NCBI RefSeq assembly: GCF_001292705.1
Contig: NZ_LGAK01000001.1
Coordinates: 1-64,000, forward strand
Source of the DNA: Marinagarivorans algicola
GTDB taxonomy: Bacteria; Pseudomonadota; Gammaproteobacteria; Pseudomonadales; Cellvibrionaceae
Length of the DNA: 64,000 bases
Direction of reading: 5' to 3'
Below, piece after piece: positions 28,315-36,399 of the stretch. The position numbers and the translations under genes are program-made. The notes beneath the pieces were generated by a model. The model was given only the letters and a program-made list of their open reading frames with translations, made no database searches and was not told where the DNA came from. The number at the start of each line of letters is the position of its first letter. Positions within the stretch are counted from its first letter, which is position 1.

Positions 28315-28495
28315 GTGCTTATTCAAGATATGGTTTATCGTTGGTGTGCTATTAGAGTAGCGCTTTAATGGTAGGCTTAATAGCTCATCAAGCCTTGACG
28401 ATTATGGGTCTTATTTAGCCATAGCGCTATGGCTGGCTTGAATGACGGCTCAATAACTCATTGCTACCCACATTTGGTATTTTTAGTTAGTTATC
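28315..28495 (+). repeat. probable decayed copy of the GTAACTATTCAG family
   Basis: The stretch AGCGCTATGGCTGGCTTGA (about 28421-28439) matches the same region of copy A with few changes. The flanks align weakly, starting near GTGCTTATTCAAG and ending near TAGTTAGTTAT. It fills most of the 311-base gap after the motor cassette; the rest is the inverted repeat at 28589-28615. Confidence 0.4.
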
Positions 28496-28588
28496 TTAGC
28501 GCGGTTATCTTAGGATGCTCCCAGCATTTTATGGTGCTGTTTTCTTTGAGGCTTTTGTGCTGTGTGATCTCTAGTGGTTATCGAATAT

Positions 28589-28615
28589 CGGTACCATTGA
28601 AAGTCAATGGTACCG
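28589..28615 (-). terminator. 12-bp perfect inverted repeat at the chrR 3' end
   Basis: CGGTACCATTGA (28589-28600) and TCAATGGTACCG (28604-28615) are perfect complements around a 3-base loop, just past the chrR-like stop on the minus strand. It lacks a T run, so it may act as a 3' stability hairpin rather than an intrinsic terminator. Confidence 0.5.
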
Positions 28616-28620
28616 TATAC

Positions 28621-29391
28621 TTACGCTGGTTGAATACTTAAAAACGGGTTGAGCAAAGTGCCTAATAGCCCGGTTACTTTAACTGGCGCCTCGCACACTG
28701 AAAGGCATAGGCAGTCTTGGTTCTGGCTTGCGGTAGGCCTATGAACTTGGCCTGGCTCTCTTACGAGAAAATCGCCTGGGCAATAAATGCCTTCCTCATC
28801 TGAAAAGCTGCCCTCGAGGACTAAAGTGACCTCTAGACCGCGGTGGTCATGCTCAACAACTTTGCCCCCTTTACTTATCTTATGAAAAGCCACCTCGTGC
28901 TTACCTTGACCAGTTATTAGGCGTGCACTTTTAAGTGCATTAGAAATTTTTTGCCAGCGCAATTGTGGTGGTAAAAGCTTTTTAACTACCCGTGGTAAGT
29001 GCTCGGCATTGATACCAGCCCTTTTCGCATTAACGAGTGTTTGTGCGGCAGTTTGCTGACAGTGTTCAATAACTTTGTCTTCTGCTGGAGTGCTCGCTTT
29101 GTCGATATTGCTTAACAGCCGGCTAAAGGCGTCATCATTTACCGCTTCTTTAGGCGCATCATTGAGGCATGACCCTCCGAGTGCACTCAGTTTGGCGTGC
29201 TGTTGCTGGCAGTGCTGACATAATTGCAAGTGAGCTGATACTGCAATACTGAGGCCCCACGGAAGGCTGCCGCTGGCATATTCAACGAGCATATTAGCAT
29301 CGGGGTGATGATTAATAATCGCTGGTGAAGAGCTTGTGTTAGATAGTGTTGGGCGGCCGGAGGATGAGCGGCCAGAGGCTGTATGATTCAT
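28621..29391 (-). CDS. chrR: ChrR-like anti-sigma factor with cupin domain
   Basis: 256 residues. After a Ser-rich N-tail of about 28 residues comes the zinc-binding anti-sigma domain with the HPDANMLVEYASGSLPWG helix and HLQLCQHC (HxxxCxxC zinc motif, about residues 73-80). The C-terminal half is a ChrR-type cupin (GKVVEHDHRGLEVTLVLEGSFSDEEGIYCPGDFLVREPGQVHRP). In Rhodobacter the homologue holds RpoE inactive until singlet oxygen triggers release. It overlaps the sigma gene by four bases, as expected for co-expressed sigma and anti-sigma. Confidence 0.9.
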   Translation of the reverse strand: MNHTASGRSSSGRPTLSNTSSSPAIINHHPDANMLVEYASGSLPWGLSIAVSAHLQLCQHCQQQHAKLSALGGSCLNDAPKEAVNDDAFSRLLSNIDKASTPAEDKVIEHCQQTAAQTLVNAKRAGINAEHLPRVVKKLLPPQLRWQKISNALKSARLITGQGKHEVAFHKISKGGKVVEHDHRGLEVTLVLEGSFSDEEGIYCPGDFLVREPGQVHRPTASQNQDCLCLSVCEAPVKVTGLLGTLLNPFLSIQPA

Positions 29392-30017
29392 GCTTGTACC
29401 TTTGCGTGAGCGGTGCCAGCGATATGCGCCTGAAGCTTCTGTAAGCCCATGCGCACACGTGATTTGACAGTACCAAGTGGCAAACCTGTTTCACTGGCGA
29501 CTTCGCTGTGAGATTTACCCTTCATATACACCTCTGTTAGTGCTTGGCGTTGCTCGTTGGGCAATATTTTAAATGAAGCTTGCACGACTTCCTCGTCGCG
29601 CAAGCGTTGAAACTGCACGACGGGGCCTGTGGTGCTGTCTTCATCCCATAGATCATCGACTTCAATGGGGCTGTTGTCGATTTGGTGCCGTTTATTACGG
29701 CGCATCATATCGATACGCGCATTGCGCATTACGGTGTATATCCAAGTGGAGGCTGCCGCTTTACTAGGGTCGTAACTTGGAGCTTTTTGCCACACTTTTA
29801 GCATAACCTCTTGCACAATTTCTTCGGCGGCGTCATTCCCAAAACTTTGATTGGTATTGTTCAAGCAAAAGCCTTTTATCAGAGGGGCAAAGTGATCAAA
29901 TAGTTGCTTAAAGGCATGTTGATCCTGCGCTTCGCCGACGCGCCCGAGAAGCTCGCTCCAAGTATCTGTGCGCTGCTCACCGGGCTTTACTGTGGTAAGA
30001 GGTGTGGGGTTTGCCAT
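29388..30017 (-). CDS. rpoE: ECF sigma factor, RpoE/ChrR-associated group
   Basis: 209-residue sigma-70-family ECF factor. Region 2 is seen in AEEIVQEVMLKVWQKAPSYDPSKAAASTWIYTVMRNARIDMMRR (about residues 65-107). Region 4 is seen in LPNEQRQALTEVYMKGKSHSEVASETGLPLGTVKSRVRMGLQKL. The neighbouring ChrR-type anti-sigma gene places it in the Rhodobacter RpoE-like (ECF11) group. A TGATCC-N18-TAAAA element lies about 50 bases upstream, matching that group's target promoter, so autoregulation is likely. It is divergent from the lipid-modification genes from 30394 on, its probable regulon. Confidence 0.92.
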   Translation of the reverse strand: MANPTPLTTVKPGEQRTDTWSELLGRVGEAQDQHAFKQLFDHFAPLIKGFCLNNTNQSFGNDAAEEIVQEVMLKVWQKAPSYDPSKAAASTWIYTVMRNARIDMMRRNKRHQIDNSPIEVDDLWDEDSTTGPVVQFQRLRDEEVVQASFKILPNEQRQALTEVYMKGKSHSEVASETGLPLGTVKSRVRMGLQKLQAHIAGTAHAKVQA

Positions 30018-30063
30018 AGCGGTTCCGCAATGTTGTGAGTGCTAGTGGATGTTAGTTGTTAGC

Positions 30064-30092
30064 TTTTACGGTAATGCTTAAGGCTTGGATCA
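30064..30092 (-). promoter_or_regulatory. RpoE/ChrR-type ECF promoter of rpoE-chrR
   Basis: On the minus strand TGATCC (30092-30087) and TAAAA (30068-30064) are separated by exactly 18 bases. This fits the Rhodobacter RpoE promoter form (TGATCC, about 18, TAxxA) as I recall it. It would start transcription about 40 bases before rpoE. No equally good match was found reading toward 30394. Confidence 0.65.
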
Positions 30093-30393
30093 GTTGGCGC
30101 GATAATTGTACTTATCTAGTCAAGCGGATGAGCCTCGTTCGATCGGGTATTAAGATCTGTCAGGTATCGATAGATGTTTTTGGCATTATTAGTGCTGAGC
30201 GCTTAAAGAGCGCGCAGGGCTAGGTAGTGCCTCATGTCTGTATGACTGATGTTTAAAGAGTTACGATCAATCCAGTATGTCAACCATTGATTGTGCTCAT
30301 CCAAGGGTAGTGGTTTGTCGTAACAAGGCTTGTAAGCATCTGGTTTTATTGTGAGTACAACATTATGAGTACCCCATTATTCAGTGTAATATT

Positions 30394-30903
30394 ATGGATG
30401 GCAAGATGGTAAATAATCACGAAATTATCGATAAATGCAAAGCGTTGTATACAGCCTTTGATACAGAGGCCATCGGCCGTCTTGCCGAGATTTACCATCC
30501 CGATGTGAGATTTACAGACCCCATTCACGCGGTTGAGGGTTTACATGCCTTAACGCAATATTTTCAGCATGTGTGCGACGGTAGCGACAGTCAATTCGAA
30601 TTTACAGCTACTGTAGTGCAGGGTGAGCAAGCTTTTCTACGTTGGGTTATGCATTATAGTAATCCCAAATTAGCGGGTGGCAAGGCATTGGCGTTGAGCG
30701 GGGGGAGCTTTTTGACTCTCGATGAAGGGGCGGGGCGTATCATTGCACAAGAAGATTATTATGATATGGGACAAATGGTTTACCGCCATCTTCCAGTAAT
30801 TGGTTGGGCAATACAAAAAATTAATCATCATTTGGCCGGTACCGCAGCCTCCACAGGCCGTGCTTTTAGTGCCCGTTTAGATGGGAGTCGATATGCCAAA
30901 TAA
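30394..30903 (+). CDS. SnoaL-like / nuclear transport factor 2 family protein
   Basis: 169 residues (165 if the second ATG at 30406 is used, which has the better upstream GGATGG). Small cone-like NTF2 fold: helix IIDKCKALYTAFDTEAIGRLAEIYHPDVRFTDPIHAVEGL, then strands ending FLRWVMHYSN and GAGRIIAQEDYYDMGQMVYRHLPVIGWAIQ. Proteins of this type head the conserved SDR-FAD oxidoreductase-DUF1365-cyclopropane synthase clusters of gammaproteobacteria. The biochemical role in the cluster is not established. Its stop overlaps the start of the SDR gene by about ten bases. Confidence 0.85.
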   Translation: MDGKMVNNHEIIDKCKALYTAFDTEAIGRLAEIYHPDVRFTDPIHAVEGLHALTQYFQHVCDGSDSQFEFTATVVQGEQAFLRWVMHYSNPKLAGGKALALSGGSFLTLDEGAGRIIAQEDYYDMGQMVYRHLPVIGWAIQKINHHLAGTAASTGRAFSARLDGSRYAK

Positions 30904-31702
30904 ACGCTCTATTCTTGAAGCGCCTAGGCCCAAAAAACCTATACCAATTGGCTTGAATGGCGCTTGTGTCTGGGTAACGGGCGCGACATCGGGTATTGGT
31001 CGAGCGTTGGTGGTGCAATTGGTGGAGGCGGGTAATTTTGTGATTGCCAGCGGTCGTAATAAAGAGGCTTTAGGTAGACTGGCTGCCGAGCTGGGCTGCC
31101 GCGTTAAAATATTACCTTTTGATGTCACCGAATCTGATATGGCTGTGACGCGCGCGGCTTTGCAAGAGATCACAGATTACCTTGACTGTGTTATTGCTTG
31201 CGCGGGAATTTGTGAGTACGAGGATACGCTAGATTTTGAACCTGATAAATATCAAAGGGTTTTTGAGACTAATTTTTTGGGTGTTATCAGGACGCTACAT
31301 TTAGCCAAACCTCTACTGTTAAACAGCCAAGTGCGTGGCCAGTTTGTGGCGATTGGTAGCTTATCCAGTGTACTACCTTTTCCGCGTGCGCAAGCGTATG
31401 GCGCAGCTAAAGCGGCATTAGAGTATTTTGTGAAGTCGGCACGTATTGATTTAAGCCGCCATGCATTAGATATGACACTGGTGCGCCCAGGCTTTGTATC
31501 AACGCCTTTGGTGAGCGAGAATGATTTTGCTATGCCATTTATGATAACCCCAGAACAAGCGGCTAGGCGTATTATTACTGGAGTTAACCGGCGTAAAGCA
31601 CTGATTGATTTCCCTCGTCGATTAAGTTGGCCACTGCGTTTTTTAAGTCTGTTTGATGGTTTATGGGTGCGTTTTGTTGGGCCCAAAATTACACGGGTTT
31701 AA
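30893..31702 (+). CDS. Short-chain dehydrogenase/reductase
   Basis: 269 residues from ATG 30893, chosen for its GGGAG ribosome site; an ATG four codons earlier is also open. Rossmann nucleotide site VTGATSGIGRALV (about residues 25-37), the NAG-like motif as CAGIC, catalytic Ser in GSLSSVLPFP and YGAAKAAL (Tyr-x3-Lys, about 164-168). Substrate unknown. It overlaps the SnoaL-like gene and belongs to the lipid-modification operon, but a repeat element (31722-31991) separates it from the next gene. Confidence 0.9.
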   Translation: MPNKRSILEAPRPKKPIPIGLNGACVWVTGATSGIGRALVVQLVEAGNFVIASGRNKEALGRLAAELGCRVKILPFDVTESDMAVTRAALQEITDYLDCVIACAGICEYEDTLDFEPDKYQRVFETNFLGVIRTLHLAKPLLLNSQVRGQFVAIGSLSSVLPFPRAQAYGAAKAALEYFVKSARIDLSRHALDMTLVRPGFVSTPLVSENDFAMPFMITPEQAARRIITGVNRRKALIDFPRRLSWPLRFLSLFDGLWVRFVGPKITRV

Positions 31703-31721
31703 TGCTTAATCATTCAATAAT

Positions 31722-31991
31722 GTAACTATTCAGCCAAGCTGAGAATTTCACCTAATAGGGTACTGATGGATTGCTTTCTGAGTATTTAAGTGCTGGGCTT
31801 TGCAGGAAAAGCAAGGGGTGCACAGTACACCTGTATAAGGATGTATAAGATTAGACTTTGTATGGGCATAAAGTCGAGGCCTATAAAGCAACAGATGACT
31901 TGAGCGGTCCAGCCAATGATTCGCTAGTGCCCAATCTCGGTACTTCTTACTCAATCTCGGTATCTCTTACTCGGTACTTTTTAATAGTTAC
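31722..31991 (+). mobile_element. MITE-like element, copy B (longest)
   Basis: 270 bp. Left end GTAACTATTCAG (31722-31733) is perfect; the right end AATAGTTAC (31983-31991) has lost its first bases. CAATAAT occurs on both sides of the ends (left at 31715, right at 31991), consistent with an old target duplication. It contains extra internal sequence compared with copy A, including a duplicated TCTCGGTA stretch near the right end. It lies between the SDR and FAD oxidoreductase genes. Confidence 0.72.
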
Positions 31992-32034
31992 AATAATGCA
32001 ATCGTAGGTTCACAGGTCTAATAAGGGTTTAATA

Positions 32035-33336
32035 ATGACATCTAAAAAAATAGCAATTATAGGGACCGGGGTGTCGGGTTTAACGGCCGCTTATTTGCTA
32101 CATAAGCATCACGATATTACAGTCTTCGAAAAAGCCAGTCGCTTAGGTGGGCATACCGCGACAAAAACGGTAGAGGTGCAAAATAATCGTTATGCGATTG
32201 ATACGGGGTTTATTGTTTATAATGATTGGACTTACCCTAACTTTATTCGATTGTTAAAACAGCTGGGTGTTGACACGCAAGCGACTACTATGGGTTTTAG
32301 CGTGAGTGATAGCGCCAGTGGTTATGAATACGCCGGTGAAAATATTAATACGCTGTTTTGTCAGCGGCGCAATTTTTTCTCGATTAAGCATTGGCGAATG
32401 ATTCGCGATATTTTACGCTTCAATAAAGAAGCTGTTAGAGATTTTCAAGCTGGTGATATCAATGCGACACAAACATTGGGGCAATACTTGTCGCAACATG
32501 GCTATAGTGATGCCTTTCGCGATTTTTATTTACTGCCGATGGGGGCGGCTATTTGGTCGTCGTCATTAGGTGAAATGCTTGATTTTCCGCTGCTATTTTT
32601 TGTACGTTTTTGTCATAATCACGGCTTACTGAGTGTGAACGAACGACCTACATGGCGAGTGATTAAAGGCGGAAGTCACGCCTATATCCCCAAGATTACT
32701 CAAGGCTACAAAGAGCGCATTAGACTTGGTAGCCAGATTACACAGATATCGCGGACCTTAAAAGGTGTCGAGCTTATCGTCGACGGTCAGCGAGAGTGCT
32801 TTGACGAAGTTGTTTTTGCCTGCCATAGCGATGAGGCGCTGGCACTATTGAGTGATGCTAGCGCGTCAGAGCAGGAGGTATTAGGTGCCATACATTACCG
32901 GCCCAACAGTGTAGTATTGCACACTGATCAGCGTTTATTGCCCAAGCATAAACTGGCTTGGAGTAGCTGGAATTACCAATTAGGTGATGACGCTCAAAAG
33001 CCACCAGTATTGACTTATAATATGAATATCCTTCAGTGTCTTGATGCGCCTGTAGAATTTTGCGTCACATTAAATGCACGTGAAAAAATAGATGATGCTG
33101 CAATATTGGGTGAATATGAATATGCCCATCCGGTCTTTACACAGGCGGCCATAGCTGCACAAGAGCGCTGGGGTGAGGTTAATGGGGTCAATAAAACGTG
33201 GTTTTGCGGTGCTTATTGGTTTAATGGCTTTCACGAAGATGGCGTCAAAAGTGCCGCTCGTGTGGCGCAGTTTTTAGAAGGTGATACTTTAACTCAAGAC
33301 CCCTTTACCGAGCGCTTGGGGGAGGCACAAAGATAG
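32035..33336 (+). CDS. FAD-dependent oxidoreductase (NAD(P)-binding, amine-oxidase-like)
   Basis: 433 residues. The N-terminal dinucleotide site IAIIGTGVSGLTAAYLLHKH (about 5-24) is followed by EKASRLGGHTAT (FAD-binding GG motif), then RVIKGGSHAYIPKI and VVFACHSDEALALL in the substrate domain, and a C-terminal FCGAYWFNGFHEDGVKSA FAD motif. This is the COG2907-type protein that constantly accompanies DUF1365 and cyclopropane-fatty-acid synthase genes. Related proteins act in fatty-acid desaturation or furan fatty acid formation in Rhodobacter-type systems; that role is inferred here from context. DUF1365 follows after 62 bases. Confidence 0.9.
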   Translation: MTSKKIAIIGTGVSGLTAAYLLHKHHDITVFEKASRLGGHTATKTVEVQNNRYAIDTGFIVYNDWTYPNFIRLLKQLGVDTQATTMGFSVSDSASGYEYAGENINTLFCQRRNFFSIKHWRMIRDILRFNKEAVRDFQAGDINATQTLGQYLSQHGYSDAFRDFYLLPMGAAIWSSSLGEMLDFPLLFFVRFCHNHGLLSVNERPTWRVIKGGSHAYIPKITQGYKERIRLGSQITQISRTLKGVELIVDGQRECFDEVVFACHSDEALALLSDASASEQEVLGAIHYRPNSVVLHTDQRLLPKHKLAWSSWNYQLGDDAQKPPVLTYNMNILQCLDAPVEFCVTLNAREKIDDAAILGEYEYAHPVFTQAAIAAQERWGEVNGVNKTWFCGAYWFNGFHEDGVKSAARVAQFLEGDTLTQDPFTERLGEAQR

Positions 33337-33398
33337 CCTGCAGTTTTCAATGCGCGTTACAATATTCACACCATGAATAAACTCATAAGATACTTATA

Positions 33399-34220
33399 AT
33401 GAACAAGGTTAAAGCGCTAAAGAGTAAAATTTATCAAGGATGGGTGCGCCATAGGCGCTTTAACCCGACGCACAATGCTTTTAAGTATCACGTGTTTATG
33501 ATGTATTTAGATTTAGCTGAATTAGATGATGTCTTGGCGCTATCGCCTTTATGGTCGCGTGCACGCTTTGCTTTGGCTAGGTTTAAGCGCGATGACTTTT
33601 TGGGTGATAGTCGTCAATCATTGGATGAGGCTGTGCGCAGTCACGTGCAGTTACACCGTGGGCAAAGGCCCAGTGGGCCAATACGCATGTTGGCGAACTT
33701 GCGTTATTTTGGTTTTATTATTAACCCCATTACAATTTATTATTGTTTTGACGAAAGTGGTGAAACGCTAGAAACCATTGTAGCTGAAGTGAATAATACG
33801 CCATGGAATGAGCGCCATGCGTATGTATTACCGGTCGATGGTGAGCATGCCCTAAGTATCTCTTTTGAGAAGAGTCTACATGTTTCGCCATTTAACCCTA
33901 TGGCCATGCGTTATCAGTGGTTTAGTAATGTGCCAAGCTCACATTTATCGGTTCATTTGGAGAACTGGCAGTCGCATGGTGTTGCCAAGGGCTGCGACTC
34001 AGAGGTACCTTCTGTAATAAACCATGGCACCAGTGAGCCCGATGAATACAAGGTGCTGGATGCCACCTTGGTGCTAGAGGAAAAAGCCATTACGGCTGCA
34101 AGCTTAAATAAAATATTAATCCTATACCCTTTGATGACCGTAAAAGTGATGTGTGCGATCTATTGGCAGGCTTTAAAGCTTTTGTTAAAGCGTACACCTT
34201 TTTACCCCCATACTAAATAA
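33399..34220 (+). CDS. DUF1365 protein
   Basis: 273 residues, DUF1365 family. Opening KIYQGWVRHRRFNPTHNAFKYHVFMMYLDL, the central LRYFGFIINPITIYYCFDESGETLETIVAEVNNTPWNERHAYVL, and FEKSLHVSPFNPM are all family signatures. One hydrophobic helix near the C-terminus (about 245-265) may anchor it to the membrane. Always found beside the COG2907 oxidoreductase and the cyclopropane synthase, so it probably acts on the same lipid substrate, but no activity is proven to my knowledge. Confidence 0.92.
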   Translation: MNKVKALKSKIYQGWVRHRRFNPTHNAFKYHVFMMYLDLAELDDVLALSPLWSRARFALARFKRDDFLGDSRQSLDEAVRSHVQLHRGQRPSGPIRMLANLRYFGFIINPITIYYCFDESGETLETIVAEVNNTPWNERHAYVLPVDGEHALSISFEKSLHVSPFNPMAMRYQWFSNVPSSHLSVHLENWQSHGVAKGCDSEVPSVINHGTSEPDEYKVLDATLVLEEKAITAASLNKILILYPLMTVKVMCAIYWQALKLLLKRTPFYPHTK

Positions 34221-34292
34221 TGTATTGCAAGTATTAATTTAATATATTGAACTGCAGGCAATGCAAAGCCGTTGATTATGCCGGAGTGCACC

Positions 34293-35558
34293 ATGAAGTC
34301 TATTGATATTGTCGATAAAAAGTTAGACTCTAAGATAAAAGAAAATTTTTTAGACGGCGTTGCTAAAAAAATTGTATTAAATGCCCTGCAAAAAATGACT
34401 ATCGGCCATCTGACGATCGAAGATGACGGCGAGGTTTATAGTTTTGGTGAAGATGCGCAGACGGCTAGTGTTGTGGGGCATATTTTTGTCGAGCATCGTA
34501 GTGCTTACCGTAAAGTGATGCTCAATGGTACGATTGGTTCCGGCGAAGCTTACATGGCAGGCGCTTGGCGCTCGCCTGATTTAACGCAGGTTATTCGTAT
34601 TTTTGTTATGAATATGGATGTAGTGATAGGTATGGACTCTAAATGGAATTTTGCCTTTAAGCTCATCGCTAATATTCTTCATAAAATGAATGCCAACTCA
34701 AAAGATAAGGCACGCGAGAATATATCGGCACATTATGATTTGGGTAATGACTTTTTTAAGCTATTTTTAGATGAAACAATGCTGTATTCATCGGCTATTT
34801 ATCCATCAAAAACAGCCACCTTACTTGAAGCTTCTACTTATAAAATGCAGCATATTTGCAAGCGTCTGGGCTTGAGTGAGGATGATCATCTATTAGAAAT
34901 TGGAACCGGATGGGGCGGCATGGCAATCTATGCTGCGCAATCGACTGGCTGTAGAGTGACTTCTGTCACTATCTCCCAAGAGCAGTATGAATATGCCAAA
35001 GCGTGGGTGGCGCGTGAAGGCTTACAAGAAAAAGTTGATATTCAGCTATGCGACTATCGCGATATCACCGGGCAGTTTGATAAATTACTATCGATAGAAA
35101 TGATTGAGGCCGTAGGTTATCAATACTACAGTGAATACTTTAAGCAGTGCTCTAGATTGTTAAAGGACGATGGTAAAATGTTGATTCAGGCGATCACTAT
35201 TGCCGACCAGCGCTACCATACTGAGCGCGATAACGTTGATTTTATTCAGCGCTATATCTTTCCTGGTGGCTGCCTGCCCTCTAATGAAGTTATTGCGCAG
35301 CATGTGCGCAAAGACACCGACATGCAAATCGTAGGGCTTGATGATATCACTATGCATTACGCGAAAACGTTAGAGCACTGGAAAGCATCTTTTATGAGTA
35401 AGCTAGATGCAGTGAAGGCGCAAGGCTTTGATGATGTATTTATTCGCATGTGGGATTTTTACCTGTGTTATTGTGAAGGCGGTTTCAGAGAGCGCGTTAT
35501 TAGTACCTCGCAGATATTATTAGCGAAGCCACGCTGTAAAGAGCTGCCTTCTTTTTAA
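34293..35558 (+). CDS. cfa: Cyclopropane-fatty-acyl-phospholipid synthase family methyltransferase
   Basis: 421 residues from ATG 34293, which has GGAG about eight bases upstream; a TTG at 34272 is less likely. An N-terminal helical domain (about 1-140) precedes the SAM methyltransferase core: ISAHYDLGNDFFKLFLDETMLYSSAIY (active-site region), LEIGTGWGGMAIYAA (SAM site), VTSVTISQEQYEYAKAW, LLSIEMIEAVGYQYYSEYF and VDFIQRYIFPGGCLPS. It methylates unsaturated acyl chains of membrane phospholipids; a methylation rather than cyclopropanation product is possible in these clusters. Likely ECF regulon member. Confidence 0.93.
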   Translation: MKSIDIVDKKLDSKIKENFLDGVAKKIVLNALQKMTIGHLTIEDDGEVYSFGEDAQTASVVGHIFVEHRSAYRKVMLNGTIGSGEAYMAGAWRSPDLTQVIRIFVMNMDVVIGMDSKWNFAFKLIANILHKMNANSKDKARENISAHYDLGNDFFKLFLDETMLYSSAIYPSKTATLLEASTYKMQHICKRLGLSEDDHLLEIGTGWGGMAIYAAQSTGCRVTSVTISQEQYEYAKAWVAREGLQEKVDIQLCDYRDITGQFDKLLSIEMIEAVGYQYYSEYFKQCSRLLKDDGKMLIQAITIADQRYHTERDNVDFIQRYIFPGGCLPSNEVIAQHVRKDTDMQIVGLDDITMHYAKTLEHWKASFMSKLDAVKAQGFDDVFIRMWDFYLCYCEGGFRERVISTSQILLAKPRCKELPSF

Positions 35559-35587
35559 TATTGCTTTGATACTTATTATATTGCTTT

Positions 35588-35738
35588 GAAACTTAGAGGT
35601 ACTGAAGGTGGTCACTCACGAATGATTCACTGGGCCTTCAAGCCATCCGTGATTTTGTGGGTCTAGACCTTGTGATCCGATGTTATATCTCGCTTAGCTA
35701 CCTTGTAGCATGGTGTTTTTATTTTGCTCAATAATTAC
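35588..35738 (-). mobile_element. MITE-like element, copy E (reverse orientation, diverged)
   Basis: Read on the minus strand it begins GTAATTATTGAGC (from 35738), close to the left end of copy A. It contains the core as GATGGCTTGAAGGCCCAGTG and ends near 35588 with a decayed right end. About 151 bp. It lies between cfa and the DUF2878 gene. Confidence 0.6.
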
Positions 35739-35814
35739 AGGTTCTTTATCCTAGGCCTAAAGCCACTGATTCTTTGGAGTACAGCGTTCTTTTAAATAAA
35801 AAGAGGTGATCAAA

Positions 35815-36399
35815 GTGAATAAAATGCCTGCGTGGTTTCTAGTAGCAAATTTTTTAAGTTTTCAGGCAATATGGCTTATTGCGGTGTTAGCAGGCAATGG
35901 CTCTGCCTTGGCTTTATGTGTGCCCATTATCTTTTTACATTTCTTGTTAATGGATCGCGCCTTAAAAAAGCATTTTAACTGGAAGAATGAATTTCTATTA
36001 ATTATTGCCTGTCTTGTGATTGGTGGTGGTGTTGAGAGCTTTAAATTACTTTTACCTATTTGGGACTCAGCACTGGTTGGACACCTACCCCCTTTGTGGC
36101 TAATGACTATTTGGGCGGGCTTTGCAATATCGCTTCATGGTAGCTTTGCCTTTCTTTACAAGCGATTTGCCTTGGCAAGCTTGATGGGAGCTATCTTTGC
36201 GCCGCTGAGCTATCTTGCGGGTGCGCACTTAAGCGACACTTATGCCTTTGTTGACGCAAGCTTTGGCGTTGTATTGATTGGTATGGTATGGATGGTGGTG
36301 ATGCCTTTGCTGGTGTGGGTGGCGGGTTTGTTACCCGCACAAAAAGCACAGCGCGTCCAGACACTGACCCATAATGCTTCTGCGATTAGTGCGATATAA
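35815..36399 (+). CDS. DUF2878 membrane protein
   Basis: 194 residues from GTG 35815, placed seven bases after AGAGG. A hydrophobic protein with about six membrane segments (about 5-25, 28-45, 55-75, 92-112, 118-140, 148-172), opening with WFLVANFLSFQAIWLIAVLAG, a DUF2878 pattern. Function unknown; the family recurs at the end of the SDR-FAD-DUF1365-cfa clusters and is thought to be part of the same pathway by association. The next gene overlaps its last 26 bases. Confidence 0.82.
   Translation: MNKMPAWFLVANFLSFQAIWLIAVLAGNGSALALCVPIIFLHFLLMDRALKKHFNWKNEFLLIIACLVIGGGVESFKLLLPIWDSALVGHLPPLWLMTIWAGFAISLHGSFAFLYKRFALASLMGAIFAPLSYLAGAHLSDTYAFVDASFGVVLIGMVWMVVMPLLVWVAGLLPAQKAQRVQTLTHNASAISAI

Noticed and set aside
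28429-28641. 70-codon frame after the motor cassette
   Set aside because: It lies in a decayed repeat and the inverted repeat at the chrR end, without a ribosome site.
35673-35702. TGATCC as a second RpoE/ChrR-type promoter
   Set aside because: At 18 bases downstream there is GCTACC rather than a TAxxA-like -10, and the site lies inside repeat copy E.
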